From positions 183,201,388 to 183,265,387 of the forward strand of contig NC_084827.1 in the NCBI RefSeq assembly GCF_033115175.1: 64,000 bases of DNA. Direction: 5' to 3'. The stretch is from Lepus europaeus (lineage: Eukaryota; Chordata; Mammalia; Lagomorpha; Leporidae). The notes beneath the pieces are model-generated. The model saw only the letters and a program-made list of their open reading frames with translations, was not told the DNA's origin and searched no databases. A program made the position numbers and the translations under genes. Shown here one piece after another: positions 24,035 through 45,849 of this stretch. Each line of letters starts with the position of its first letter. The first letter of the stretch is position 1.

Positions 24035-24157
24035 CCAGCTAAGCCAGTGCCAGCAAATCTGCTGTCCTGTGTGTTTTTGCAAATAAAGTTTTATTGGAAC
24101 ACAGCCAAGCCTGAAACATTTGCTCTGTGACCCTCTGAGGGAAACGTCAGACCCCTG
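24035..24157. mobile_element. Old hAT-Charlie-type DNA transposon fragment
   Basis: The segment holds the stretch TTTTTGCAAATAAAGTTTTA followed by TTGGAACACAGCC, and ends in GTCAGACCCCTG. This matches the interior and the terminal inverted repeat (GCCGACCCCTG type) of a common nonautonomous hAT-Charlie element in mammals. The middle is missing, and divergence is high, consistent with an insertion older than the lagomorph lineage. The exact family name is not settled here. It ends only about 230 bp before the AGXT start codon. Confidence 0.6.
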
Positions 24158-24159
24158 AG

Positions 24160-24386
24160 CTAAGCAGCAGGGAGGGGGAGCTCAGCCTCCTCCCCACCAG
24201 GACGCCCCCGCCCCCGCCCCCCTCTGATGTTGGCCCTGATAGGAAGGAAACAAAGGCGTGGGTGGCCAGGAGTCCATCGGCCAGGCCCCGCCTCCAGGTC
24301 ATCACCGGGCTGGCTAGGAGACACCGCAGTCACCGGCCAAGGCCAGTGTGGCCCTGGGGCCCCAAGTGGCAGGTCGGGTGCAGACC
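24160..24386 (+). promoter_or_regulatory. AGXT: AGXT proximal promoter and 5' UTR region
   Basis: The 227 bp before the AGXT ATG contain a CCCCCGCCCCCGCCCCC run near 24205-24222 and a CCCCGCC box near 24295, both of the Sp1/KLF type. There is also an AACAAAGGCG element near 24250 that loosely resembles an HNF4-type half-site, and an AGGTCA half-site at about 24296-24301. No TATA box is visible. The start site is not determinable from sequence. The region abuts an old DNA-transposon remnant. Confidence 0.5.
24321..24386 (+). other. Remnant of the ancestral AGXT mitochondrial targeting leader
   Basis: The 66 nt before the AGXT ATG are in frame with it and have no stop. They read [20 protein letters not shown] then QT. 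This resembles the 22-residue mitochondrial leader made from the upstream start in mammals that keep it (it contains ASVTLG- or ALGPQVAG-like stretches in rat and primates). Codon 1 is ACA instead of ATG, so the leader cannot be started at the ancestral site. Known biology: AGT location is mitochondrial, peroxisomal or dual depending on which start codons survive, and rabbit AGT is peroxisomal. The sequence fits that, since the leader start is dead and the C-terminal SRL is intact. Confidence 0.85.
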
Positions 24387-31815
<7,429 letters not shown>

Positions 31816-31924
31816 GCGCCCCCTGCTGCCCAGCGCACAGCCTGTGAGGTCCCCGCACCTGCGCGCGGGGGCCCCAGAGCACACGGCCCTGTGGGCTCGC
31901 CTGGCCCCGGCCCTGGCTGTCACA

Positions 31925-31998
31925 GGCATTTGGGGGTCTGAGCCAGTGCATGGAAGCTCTCCGTCCATCTGTCACTCTGCCTTTCAAATGAAAGAAAG
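31925..31998 (+). mobile_element. C-repeat SINE 3' tail fragment in the AGXT 3' flank
   Basis: The TCTGTCACTCTGCCTTTCAA and ATGAAAGAAAG tail is C-repeat-like, but without the head or core. It lies about 110-180 nt after the AGXT stop, so it may form the end of the 3' UTR. Confidence 0.45.
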
Positions 31999-32007
31999 CT
32001 GAAAGAA

Positions 32008-32275
32008 CAGTTGCGTGGGGCCTCTGTCCTCGCCGTGCGGCCTCTGTCCTCGCCGTGCGGCCTCTGTTCTCGCCCTGGGGCCTCTGTCCTCGCTGTGCGG
32101 CCTCTGTCCTCGCCCTGGGGCCTCTGTCCTCGCCCTGGGGCCTCTGTCCTCGCCCTGGGGCCTCTGTCCTCGCCGTGCGGCCTCTGTCCTCGCCGTGCGG
32201 CCTCTGTCCTCGCCGTGGGGCCTCTGTCCTCGCCCTGGGGCCTCTGTCCTCGCCCTGGGGCCTCTGTCCTCCCTG
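32008..32275 (+). repeat. Minisatellite, unit 20 bp, about 13 copies, just after AGXT
   Basis: The unit is CCTCTGTCCTCGCCGTGCGG or ...CCCTGGGG. It is regular and begins about 190 bp after the AGXT stop codon. It may be transcribed in the 3' UTR or read-through RNA. Confidence 0.95.
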
Positions 32276-33484
32276 TGGCTGGGCTGTGGGAGCGGCAGGT
32301 GGCCCCAGTGTGGACTCCAGCCCCAGGGTCTCACTGCCGACACTGCCCTCAGGAGCACACACCCCAAGGGCTGGCCGAGACCCCACTCACTCAGACAGGT
32401 GCATGGCCTGCCCACGAGTGCCAGGACCAGGCGCAGGGGTGGTTCCAGGCCCACCTGTGTGCTGAGGGGGGCCCAGCCCCTGCCCCCTCCTTTGCCTGGC
32501 TCCCACTGGCCCTCGACCCACCTTTCCCTTCTAGAAGTCTCTGATATACCAGCCATGCAGTCCATTCAGGACCAGGAGTGGGCCAGCAGCCTGGCCCCAC
32601 CGTCAGGGTCCTCCCTGGTCCCAGGAGCCCCAGAGGATGTAGCACCTGCATCCCCTTGTGTGGCCACCCCATCGCTCTGGCCACAGGGCAGAGTCATGTG
32701 CCCTGGGAGGGCCCTGAGCAGGGGCCGGCTGTCAGCACAGACATCAGACCCCGGCCAGCACAGGACAGGGATCCAGATGGCTCCAAGGGGAGGGGCCGTC
32801 CGCAGGAGGCTGGAGCAGGGGCGGGGTGGGCAAGGCCGTGTGGCACTGGCCAGGCGTCTGTCCAGAGACCAGCCCTGTCTCAGCCTGGACTCCCCAGTAG
32901 CACACGCCGAGGCTGGGCGTGGAGGGTAAGTGATCTGCATGGGAAGACCCCTCCTGGGGAGGCCCCGCGCCCCGCACCCCAGCCCCTCCCTGGGCTATCT
33001 TGGCGGCCTCGCAGGGGTCCATCCGTGCTGACCGCATGCTCTCCCATGCGCCGGGTTCCTCCGCACAGCCGTGGGGACCGGACGTCTATCCCTGTGGTCC
33101 AGGGCTGCCCACCCCGCCTGGATGCTCCCAAGGCACTTCCCCACCAGCTGCAACCTGCCCGGCTGTGGGTGTTTGCGGCGGAGGCTCTGTGGGGCCGGCG
33201 CCCTGGTTCTGCTTGGGAAGGGAGTTGGGGGGTGCGGATCGTGGCCTGGGGCGTGACGCGGCGTCCTCCCTGGCGCAGCGCAGCCTCTGTCTTCAGCGGC
33301 GCCCCACCTGGCGAGCAGCTGCGTGAGTGTAGGCCTAGTGCACATCTCTGGACAGCGCCAGTTATGGTCTGAGCTTCTTTGTCTTTCATGGTGGACAGGA
33401 GAGACTTCTCCATACCCCAGACACCCCACACTTTGTCCCAGCATCCTCCGCCCGGTGGTGGCTCCCCCTGCTGGCAGAGAGCGT
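32276..33484. other. Intergenic DNA between AGXT and MAB21L4, no gene seen
   Basis: Unique GC-rich sequence, with no recognisable exon or element apart from SINE copies to the right. Confidence 0.45.
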
Positions 33485-33642
33485 GAGTGCAGGGGCCCAA
33501 GCACTAGGTCCATCCTCCACTGCCTTCCCAGGCCATAGCAGGGAGCTGGATCAGAGGTGGAACAGCTGGGACTCGAACCAGCGCCCATATGAGATGCTGG
33601 CACTGCAGATGGTGGGTCAACCCACTACGCCACAGTGCCCAG
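33485..33642 (-). mobile_element. C-repeat SINE, 5' half
   Basis: Reverse orientation: GTGCAGGGGCCCAAGCACTA, then CAGGCCATAGCAGGGAGCTG, then GGGACTCGAACCAGCGCCC, ending ACGCCACAGTGCCC. The tail half is absent here. Confidence 0.85.
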
Positions 33643-33647
33643 GGGGT

Positions 33648-33955
33648 TTTCTTAGCGTATGTTTTCATCTACTTGAAGGCAGAGCAATAGAGAGAGAGAG
33701 ACAGAGGGAGAGAGAGAGAGAGCTTCCATCTGTTAGTTCACTCCCTGAATGCCAGCAACAGCCGGGGCTGAGCCAGACCAAAGCCAGGAGCTGGGAACCC
33801 CACGCTGGTCTCCATGTGGGTGGCAGAGGCCCGAGCACCTGAGCCATCGCCGCTGCCTCCCAGGGTACAGGAGCAGGAGGCTGGATCTGAGGGAAGGGGC
33901 TGGCCTGGGGTGTGGGCATTCCACATGGCGGCTTCACCCGCTGCAGTGCGTGGCC
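33648..33955 (-). mobile_element. C-repeat SINE with GA-rich tract
   Basis: Reverse orientation, directly after the previous copy. It starts with a TCATCTACTTGAAGGCAGAG tail, has a (GA)n run at about 33690-33722, then TTCACTCCCTGAATGCC and the core near 33835. The head side is diverged. Confidence 0.75.
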
Positions 33956-33964
33956 CACCCCTGG

Positions 33965-34278
33965 GCGGTATAGCAGGTGCGTCTCACCAGGGCTGTGTAG
34001 CAGGTGCATCTTACCTGGGCTGTGTAGCAGGTGTGTCTCACCTGGGCTGTGTAGCAGGTGCGTCTCACCTGGGCAGTGTAGCAGGTGCGTCTCACCTGGG
34101 CTGTGTAGCAGGTGTGTCTCACCTGGGCTGTGTAGCAGGTGCACGCTCGGCTCGCTGTCCCCTGCGTCTCACCTGGGTGGTGTAGCAGGTGCGTCTCACC
34201 TGGGCAGTGTAGCAGGTGCGTCTCACCTGGGCGGTGTAGCAGGTGCGTCTCACCTGGGCGGTGTAGCAGGTGCGTGCC
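33965..34278 (+). repeat. Minisatellite, unit 27 bp, about 11 copies, with paired E-boxes
   Basis: The unit is GTGTAGCAGGTGCGTCTCAC plus CTGGGCG. Each unit carries CAGGTG and, five bases later, CACCTG, an inverted pair that can form a short hairpin. A single break occurs near 34143-34170. Confidence 0.93.
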
Positions 34279-35970
34279 CAGCTCGCTGTCTGCTGCTGGC
34301 TTCCACCCCCATGCGCATCCCCTGCTTCACTCCCGCAGGCGTCCCTGCTCTTTTTCTAGCTCCATGGTGTGCTCAGCTCACTGAGCCACACACATCTCTG
34401 GTTTCCTAGCAAACTCCGCTGAGCGCTTTCTCTGCACACTGAGGTGAGTTCTCGCTGTTCTCGCTGTTTGAGCCGAGCAGCAGCCACTGTTTCCCAGGAG
34501 CCTTCTGCCGGCTCCCTGCCGAGGGCCCTGGGGGTGGGCACGTGAGACCCGCGTGTCCCGTGAGCTGCCCCGCAGGGGTCCTTCGGGTCCCCGCACACTG
34601 ACTGACTGTTGTCTGCAGCTACAGTGCAAGCCCAGAGTGGCTGCTGCTTTGTCCATTTCTCTAAACTTCGCCGTTTGCAAAGCCCAGGCAGCACCCCCGC
34701 CCACCCGTGCACCTCCTGTCCCCCGCTTCGTGGCTCCAAGGACGCCCGCACCCCTGAGCTTGCGGAATCTCAGCTCAGACACATCCGTCAGGGGCCTGCA
34801 CAGCATCGGCGCCCACGCCCATGGCCCAGCCTCATGGCCCTGCCCCACGGCCCAGCCCACACCCAGCTCACACACGTGAGGGTGGAGAGAGGCTGGGGTC
34901 ACCCTGCGGGGACTTGATATCCAGGCTGCTGCTCCCTGAATGGACCTGTCCCCATGTTCCCTCTTGGCCTGACCATCCGTGTCCACTGTACCACGTGGCC
35001 TTCCCTGCCACCCAAAATGCGTGAGCCTGTGACAGGCAGCTCAGGTCACGGGGGCCCCGGGTGTGCCCAGGCCGGGGGCAGCTGCTCTTCAAAGAGCACA
35101 GTGGCACAGACACCGCTCCTGGCTGCAGACGTCGCCAACCCCGGAGCCCCACCCACTTGGGAGCCACGCCCTTCCCACAGCAGCCGGGGGCATCCCCAGC
35201 TCCGTGAGTCTCCAGAACCAGCAGGCCGCGTCCTGGCTCCTTGAGCCGGAGACAGGGTGTCAGCCGAAGGCCCTGGAGACACCAAGGGCCAGGGACCAAA
35301 TGCATGGGGCAAAGCTACCCGGTGAGCGCCACGTCCTGGTCAGAGCCAGGCCCACACCCCCAGCACCCCGGGCGGCGGGCCGCGAGCCAACCCTGCAGCT
35401 CGTGCAAGGGCGAGTGGGCGGGGGAGCCGAGCCGCGTCCCCCTCAGGGCCAGGCCCCGCGTGGCAGCCACACCTGCTTCCCTCTGTGGGACCCTTGGTCA
35501 TTCATCGTCCTGGGTGCTCACTGGAGCCACACCTGTGAGCCCAGCCTGCAGGGTGGCACCAGCTTCCGACGTCACCCCCAGGACGTGGGCTGTCCCCAGA
35601 GTGGACGTGGGGGAGGCCTTTTCTTCTTCTAGCACTCACCCCTGACCCAGACTCCACCCCCGAAAATGACACAGGGCCCTCTGGACCCCCACAAATCAGG
35701 TGGACCAAGAGGCGGTTGGAGGCAGGCACGAGGCCCTGGTGTCAGCTCAGCCGCAGTGCCTCGGCCCTCACGGGATAGGCTGGGGCTCCTCTGCCCAGGA
35801 TCGGGCCCTCCCCAGGAGGCCCGGGGCGGACGCAGTGGGCACCTGCACAGGGGCGGGGCGGGGCTCCTGCAGGGCCCCCTCTGCCCGTCTTGTGGGTAGG
35901 GAGGTTCCGTGCCGTCGGCGTGTGACGAGGGGAAGCAAGGCCCACACACACCGGGTGCAGGCATGGCCTC
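34279..35970. other. Intergenic DNA, no gene seen
   Basis: Unique sequence between the E-box array and the end of MAB21L4. No recognised elements. AGXT and MAB21L4 converge here. Confidence 0.45.
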
Positions 35971-35973
35971 TAC

Positions 35974-35979
35974 TTTACT
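35974..35979 (-). promoter_or_regulatory. MAB21L4: Candidate MAB21L4 polyadenylation signal (AGTAAA variant)
   Basis: The minus strand reads CTGAGTAAAGTAGAGG about 125 nt after the MAB21L4 stop. AGTAAA is a known weaker variant of AATAAA, and no AATAAA is visible nearer. The intervening 3' UTR is short and GC-rich. Confidence 0.35.
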
Positions 35980-36101
35980 CAGGACTGAATGTGCCATGAG
36001 CCACCACCACCACCCCCCACCACGGGGCCACAGCCAGCCCTCGGCCTTTCCCGGCGTTCACGGGCAGGGCCAGGGTGGCCCCGGGGGGCGCCCCGCCCTG
36101 C

Positions 36102-41020
<4,919 letters not shown>

Positions 41021-42837
41021 CGGCCACCAGGAATGTCACCGCGGGCGGCGGGAGGCGGGGCCTGCTCACCACCCTCCGCCCACCTCCCTCCTGTCACTGC
41101 CCCACTCAGGCCCAGGGGCCAGCTCTCCGCCACCCCCACCCCCATAGCAGGAGGCACGGCCCTGGGAGTGGCGCTGCCAGGCTGGAGGGGACAGAGAGGC
41201 AGGCGGTGGCCACCCAGAGCCCCGTGTGGGAGCCGTCCTCTCTCCCAGGTGACTGGGAGCCCTCAAAGCCCTGTGCTCGCCCGAGGAGGGAGCCCCACCC
41301 TGGCAGAGCCGCAGCCTGGGTGTGGATCTGGCCTGTGCGTCCTGAGCCTGCCCACCTGGCCTGGAACCCTGAGGCTGCCCACCCTTCCCATCCCGGCCTC
41401 TGCCAGACGGGAGCCGGCACCCACCTGGCCTCGAGCTGGAGCTGTCTGGTGCTGGAGGAAGCAGCCAGGGTGGCTCCACCCCACCTGCTGGAGAGCCTTG
41501 CCCTGCCCGCCCCCCCCCCAACACACACCTGCAGGCACTCTGCAGCGTGGAGCAAGTCTTGACAGGCAGATAGGACCCGCCCCCATGACCTTTGGCCCCA
41601 CAGCACCGGCAGCCCAGGCTCTCTTGTCTACAAACAGTGGACGTGGAGACGCCACCTGCAGCCGCTGGGCCGGAACCTGGGAGCTGCACTCCGCAGCCAC
41701 TCAAAGCCCCGTCCTGCGTCTGCCCCCGACCCTGGTGACCCATCCCCCTCGGGGCACCCTGTGCCAGGACCCCCAACCTCCTGCCGTCTGGGGACACCTC
41801 TCTGGCCTGGCTCTGGGGTCAGGGGCCCACCTTGTGTCCATTGCAGTCTCCGCAGTGCCCCCCCAGCCCTAGCCCTCTGCTCTGCACCCCGGCCCAGACT
41901 CCCACTGCCACCCCGAGTCTCTCCAGGGTGTCCCACAGGCTCCTCCCCCCAGCAAGCACTGCGGCTGCTCCACACCCTTCCCCCGACACCCAGCTCCCAG
42001 ATCCCAGCTCCTGCCCCAAGAGCAGGCCCCCACCCCACACAGTCCCGCTCCACCTCGCCCCTCCCCCACACCTCACCCTGTTTCCCTGGGGCCTCGCCAC
42101 CCGCCTCTAAGGCAGACAGGGCTGGGGGCAGCGGCCGGGCCACGCCCTGGCTGCCCCTGCTTCGACCTTGGTCACCCACAGGATGGAGACTCCTCCCCTG
42201 GCCTCAGGAAGCCCCAGCTGGGCCAACGTGACCCCTGCTGTGGCCTGGGCTGCGACACGCTGTCCCTCGCGGATGCCCGCCAGCTCCTCAGCTGGACAGA
42301 GCCGCTTGTCCTGAGGCCCCTTCCGCTTTAGCTGAGGGGCCGGTGCCCTGAGGACCACACAGCCCTGGGTGAGCCACCCCCTTCCCTCCCAGGGCCCCGG
42401 CCCGTGGTAGATGCTCAGCCCCCGGGGTCTCCTCGGGGTGCCGGGGCTGAGCACAGTGCCGGTACAGAGCGGGCAGCTCCGGGGACGGGCCAGCAACGGC
42501 TTCCTGAAAGCTGCGCCAGTGGGGACCGAGCAGGCAGGGCCAGCAGGCGGGGGAGGCGCAGGCGCCCATGCGTGGCCTGCATGGGGCGCGTGCTTGTGTG
42601 GCCTGCGTCTCGGGGCAGCTTGGGGACCGGACCACAGATCCTGTATTTCAGGAATTCCCAGGTGTGCTGGGAGGGGTGCATGGGGAGGGGACGTCACACC
42701 TGAACAGAGTCCACGCACCCCAGGAAGCGCCAGTGGCAGGGCTGGCGCTGTCTCCATGGCAGCACTGAGCCCAGTGCTTCCTGAGCCCTGCAGTGGCCAC
42801 TTAGAGTCAGCCCGAGTGTCCTGGGGCTGCTGTGACT
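41021..42837. other. Intergenic DNA between MAB21L4 and CROCC2 promoters, no gene seen
   Basis: GC-rich unique DNA. Long frames on both strands look compositional and show no recognised homology. Confidence 0.45.
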
Positions 42838-42992
42838 GACCACAGGCCACCACGGGCCACCCAGACCTCCCCGGGCCACCACAGGCCACCACGGGCCACC
42901 ACGGGCCACCCAGACCTCCCCAGGCCACCCGGGCCACCCAGACCTCCCCAGGCCACCACAGGCCACCCGGGCCACCCCGGGCCACCACGGGT
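42838..42992 (+). repeat. Minisatellite, nested 11-bp and 22-bp units
   Basis: CCACCACGGGCCACC and CCAGACCTCCCCAGGCCACC modules, about 10 copies. Confidence 0.92.
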
Positions 42993-43084
42993 GGTGCTCA
43001 GTTCAGGGGGACACGCAGAGGTCAGACCTGGGCACCAGAGGAGCTGTAGCCCCCGGGCGGCTCCGTGTGCAGATGGCAGAGAGG

Positions 43085-43291
43085 TGGGCGTGTCTACATC
43101 CAGCTGCGCGGCTTCCGATCCAGCTCCCTGCTAGCACACCCCGGGAGACAACAGGGGCGGCTCTGGTGCTTGGGCCCTTACACCCACGTGCGGGGCCCAG
43201 CTAGAGAGGGGAGTGAACTACTGGATGGAAGATTCTCTCTGTGTGTGTCTCCCCTCTCTTCAAATAAATAAATAAACTTAAAAAAAAAAAA
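43085..43291 (+). mobile_element. C-repeat SINE, internally deleted
   Basis: Contains TTCCGATCCAGCTCCCTGCT, GGTGCTTGGGCCCTTACACC, GAGTGAACTACTGGATGGAA and a CAAATAAATAAATAAAC tail with poly-A. Part of the 3' core is missing. Confidence 0.88.
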
Positions 43292-43469
43292 CCCTCTGCA
43301 GGTCGTGGAGGGGCAGCACAGCCAGGCTCCTGGACGCTGCTCCGGGTGGCGCCTTGTCCACCCAGAGCCCCGAGGGCCTCTCTAGGAAAGCAAATGTCCA
43401 CACGGAACAGGCCCAGCCAGACAAGTCCTGACCCCAGGCTGCGCCCTGGGGCCCGACAGATATAGTGGC

Positions 43470-43665
43470 CGCACCAGGGGCAGGGGCCGGGGCCTGGGCC
43501 AGGGCCGGGGCTGGGGTGGGGCTGGGGCCAGGGGCAGGGCTGGGGCAGGGGCCAGATCAAGGGCCGGGGAGGGGGATGGGGCTGGGGCCCGAGCAGAGGC
43601 AGGGGCTGGGGCCAGATCAGGGCCTGGGGCCGGAGCAGGGGCTGGGGCATGGGCCGGGCCGGCCA
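43470..43665 (+). repeat. GGGGCC-type G-rich simple array
   Basis: GGGGCAGGGGCCGGGGCCTG-like modules of 6-18 bp, all with G-tracts of 3 or more. It is a G-quadruplex-prone strand. Confidence 0.85.
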
Positions 43666-43669
43666 AGCT

Positions 43670-44639
43670 GGGCACCTCTGCAGGGTATCCATGGCCGCCT
43701 CTGGCAGGGAGGCTGTGTTCTCACATCAGACACCTGCTCAGGGGTGGGTGGGTGTGGACCCCAGGGAACAAAGCAAGAGGAAGGACTGCCTCTGAGGGAA
43801 TGCGGGGCCCCAGCTGGCCAACAGCTCCCTGCCCCGTGCTACAGGGGCCCAGGGCCTGCAGGGAGCTCTGGAGCTGCTCTGGGCCTCAGTCTTCACATCT
43901 GGAGGATGGGCGTGCGTGCGAGTCACTGCAGGAAACTTGGGCTGGGGTGGGCATGCTGTGGGCAGCAGGAGGGGTGAGGCCTGGCTCCAGGGACAGCTCT
44001 GGCCACAGCAGGCCAGAGGGTGGGACGTCTCAGCCCTTCTCAGGGAAGCCCGGGTGGTGGGGAAGAAGCAGCCAATTAAAATCCCTGCGAACAAGCAGGT
44101 CCTTCTGGCTGCGGCCGGCCAGCCCACGCTGCAGCCCCGAGGGGCTGTCTGGCCGGCGGCCCACACGGGCCACACCAGGAAGCCTGGGGCACCAGGAGTT
44201 CAACTGACGGAGCAGGAAGGTCATGAGGTCAGCGGGGCCGCGGCAGCTCAGCCTGGGGCCCCCCAGGAGGGCCCGGAGCAGCAAGGGCGGTGGCTGCCAT
44301 CTGCCTCCACAGCGGGCCCAGCACACGCTCGGACCACGGGAGGCCCTGCGGCCCCGCCTCCCAGTGACCCCCACCTGCGCAAAGGCTGGACGGCGAGGGG
44401 CTTGGGAGGAGGACGGCCAGGCCCTGGGAGGAGCCCCCACCCACGCGAGGCTCCAAACACAGACCCCTGTGGGGTGGCCTCACCCCACCCCTCCCCCAGT
44501 GATGTCCTAGAACTGGGGCCTGAGGTGTGCAGAGCTCAGGAGTTGAACCACAGCACCGACCACGGCTGCCATCGCGGCCAGAGGGGACCCTGGGTCCTGG
44601 CGCCTGGGGATTGTGTGCTTCTCGGCATATGCAGGCGTG
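43670..44639. other. Intergenic DNA, no gene seen
   Basis: Unique sequence. CCTCAGTCTTCACATCTGGA near 43884 resembles an old MIR core but is too short to be sure. Confidence 0.35.
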
Positions 44640-45235
44640 GGGGTGCTGCCTGCCTGGGTGCTGCCTCTCTGGGCGCAGGAGTAGGGTGGTGCTGCCTGTT
44701 CGGGAGCAGGTGTGTGTGTGGGAGGGTGCCTCCTGTCTGTGTTCTGCCTGTCTGGGTGCAGGTGTGTATGGAGGGGTGCCTCCTGTCTCAGTGCCACCTG
44801 CCTGGGTGCTGCTTGTCTGGGTGCAGGCGTGTAGGGTGCCTCCTGTCTGGGTGCAGGTCTGTATGGGGGGGTGCTGCCTGTCTCAGTGCCGCCAGCCTGG
44901 GTGCTGCCTGTCTGGGTGCAGGTGTGTATGGGGGGGTGCTGCCTGTCTGGGTGCAGGTGTATATGGGGGTGCTGCCTGTCCGGGTGCAGGTGTGGGGGGG
45001 GGTGCCTCCTGTCTCGGTGCCACCTGCCTGGCAGCTGCCTGCCTGGGTGCAGGTGTGTGGCAGGGTGCCTCCTGTCTGGGTGCAGGTGTGTATGGGGGGG
45101 TGCTGCCTGTCTGGGTGCAGGTGTATATGGGGGTGCTGCCTGTCCGTGTGCAGGTGTGTGGGGGGGTGCCTCCTGTCTCGGTGCCACCTGCCTGGCAGCT
45201 GCCTGCCTGGGTGCCGCCTGCCCGAGTGCGGTGAG
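44640..45235 (+). repeat. Minisatellite, unit about 27-30 bp with large higher-order duplication
   Basis: Units are GTGCTGCCTGTCTGGGTGCA plus GGTGTGTATGGGGG, with variants GTGCCTCCTGTCTCGGTGCC and ACCTGCCTGGCAGCTGCC. A block near 44910-45060 recurs near 45080-45210. Confidence 0.93.
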
Positions 45236-45548
45236 CTCAGTGCCCAGCCAGCTGTGGGACCTGTGGCGCTGACACGCACTGCATCTGCCTCCTGTCCTCC
45301 CTCCTAGAAGCCATGGGCCTGGGGTTAATGGCGCGAGGGGAGCTGGGCGTGGCCAGGGTGGGCCAGTGCCCAGGAGGGGGTGCAGGGTGACTCACCAGGG
45401 GAAGCTGTGTGAGGCAGGGGGAACCGGAGCACACAGGGCACAGACAGCAGGCGCGGGGTCGGGCTGCAGCCCCTGCACGGGGTCTCCCCGCCTGGGCCCC
45501 AGGTGCCCCCTGCGTACACAGCAGGTTTTTGTTTGATTGTTAGTTGGT

Positions 45549-45825
45549 CTCTTTTTTTATAAGATTTATTTATTTATTTATAAAGTCAGAATTAGAAAGA
45601 CGGGGAGAGACAGAGAGAGATCGTCCAGCTGCTGGTTCACTCCCCAGTTGGCCACAACAGCCAGAGCTGGGCCAGGCCAAAGCCAGGAACTTCATCCGGG
45701 TCCCCCACGTGGGTGCAGGGGCCCAAGCACTTGGGCCATCATGGCTGCTGTTCCAGGCCATTAGCAGGGAGCGGGACCGGAAGTGGAGCAGCCAGGACTC
45801 GAACCAGCACCCAAAAAAGCCAATG
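45549..45825 (-). mobile_element. C-repeat SINE
   Basis: Reverse orientation from TTTTATAAGATTTATTTATT through TTCACTCCCCAGTTGGCC and GGGGCCCAAGCACTTGGGCC to GACTCGAACCAGCACCC. It is truncated just before the A-box end of the head. Confidence 0.92.
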
Positions 45826-45849
45826 TCCACAGCCAGCCTGTCGGGGTTT

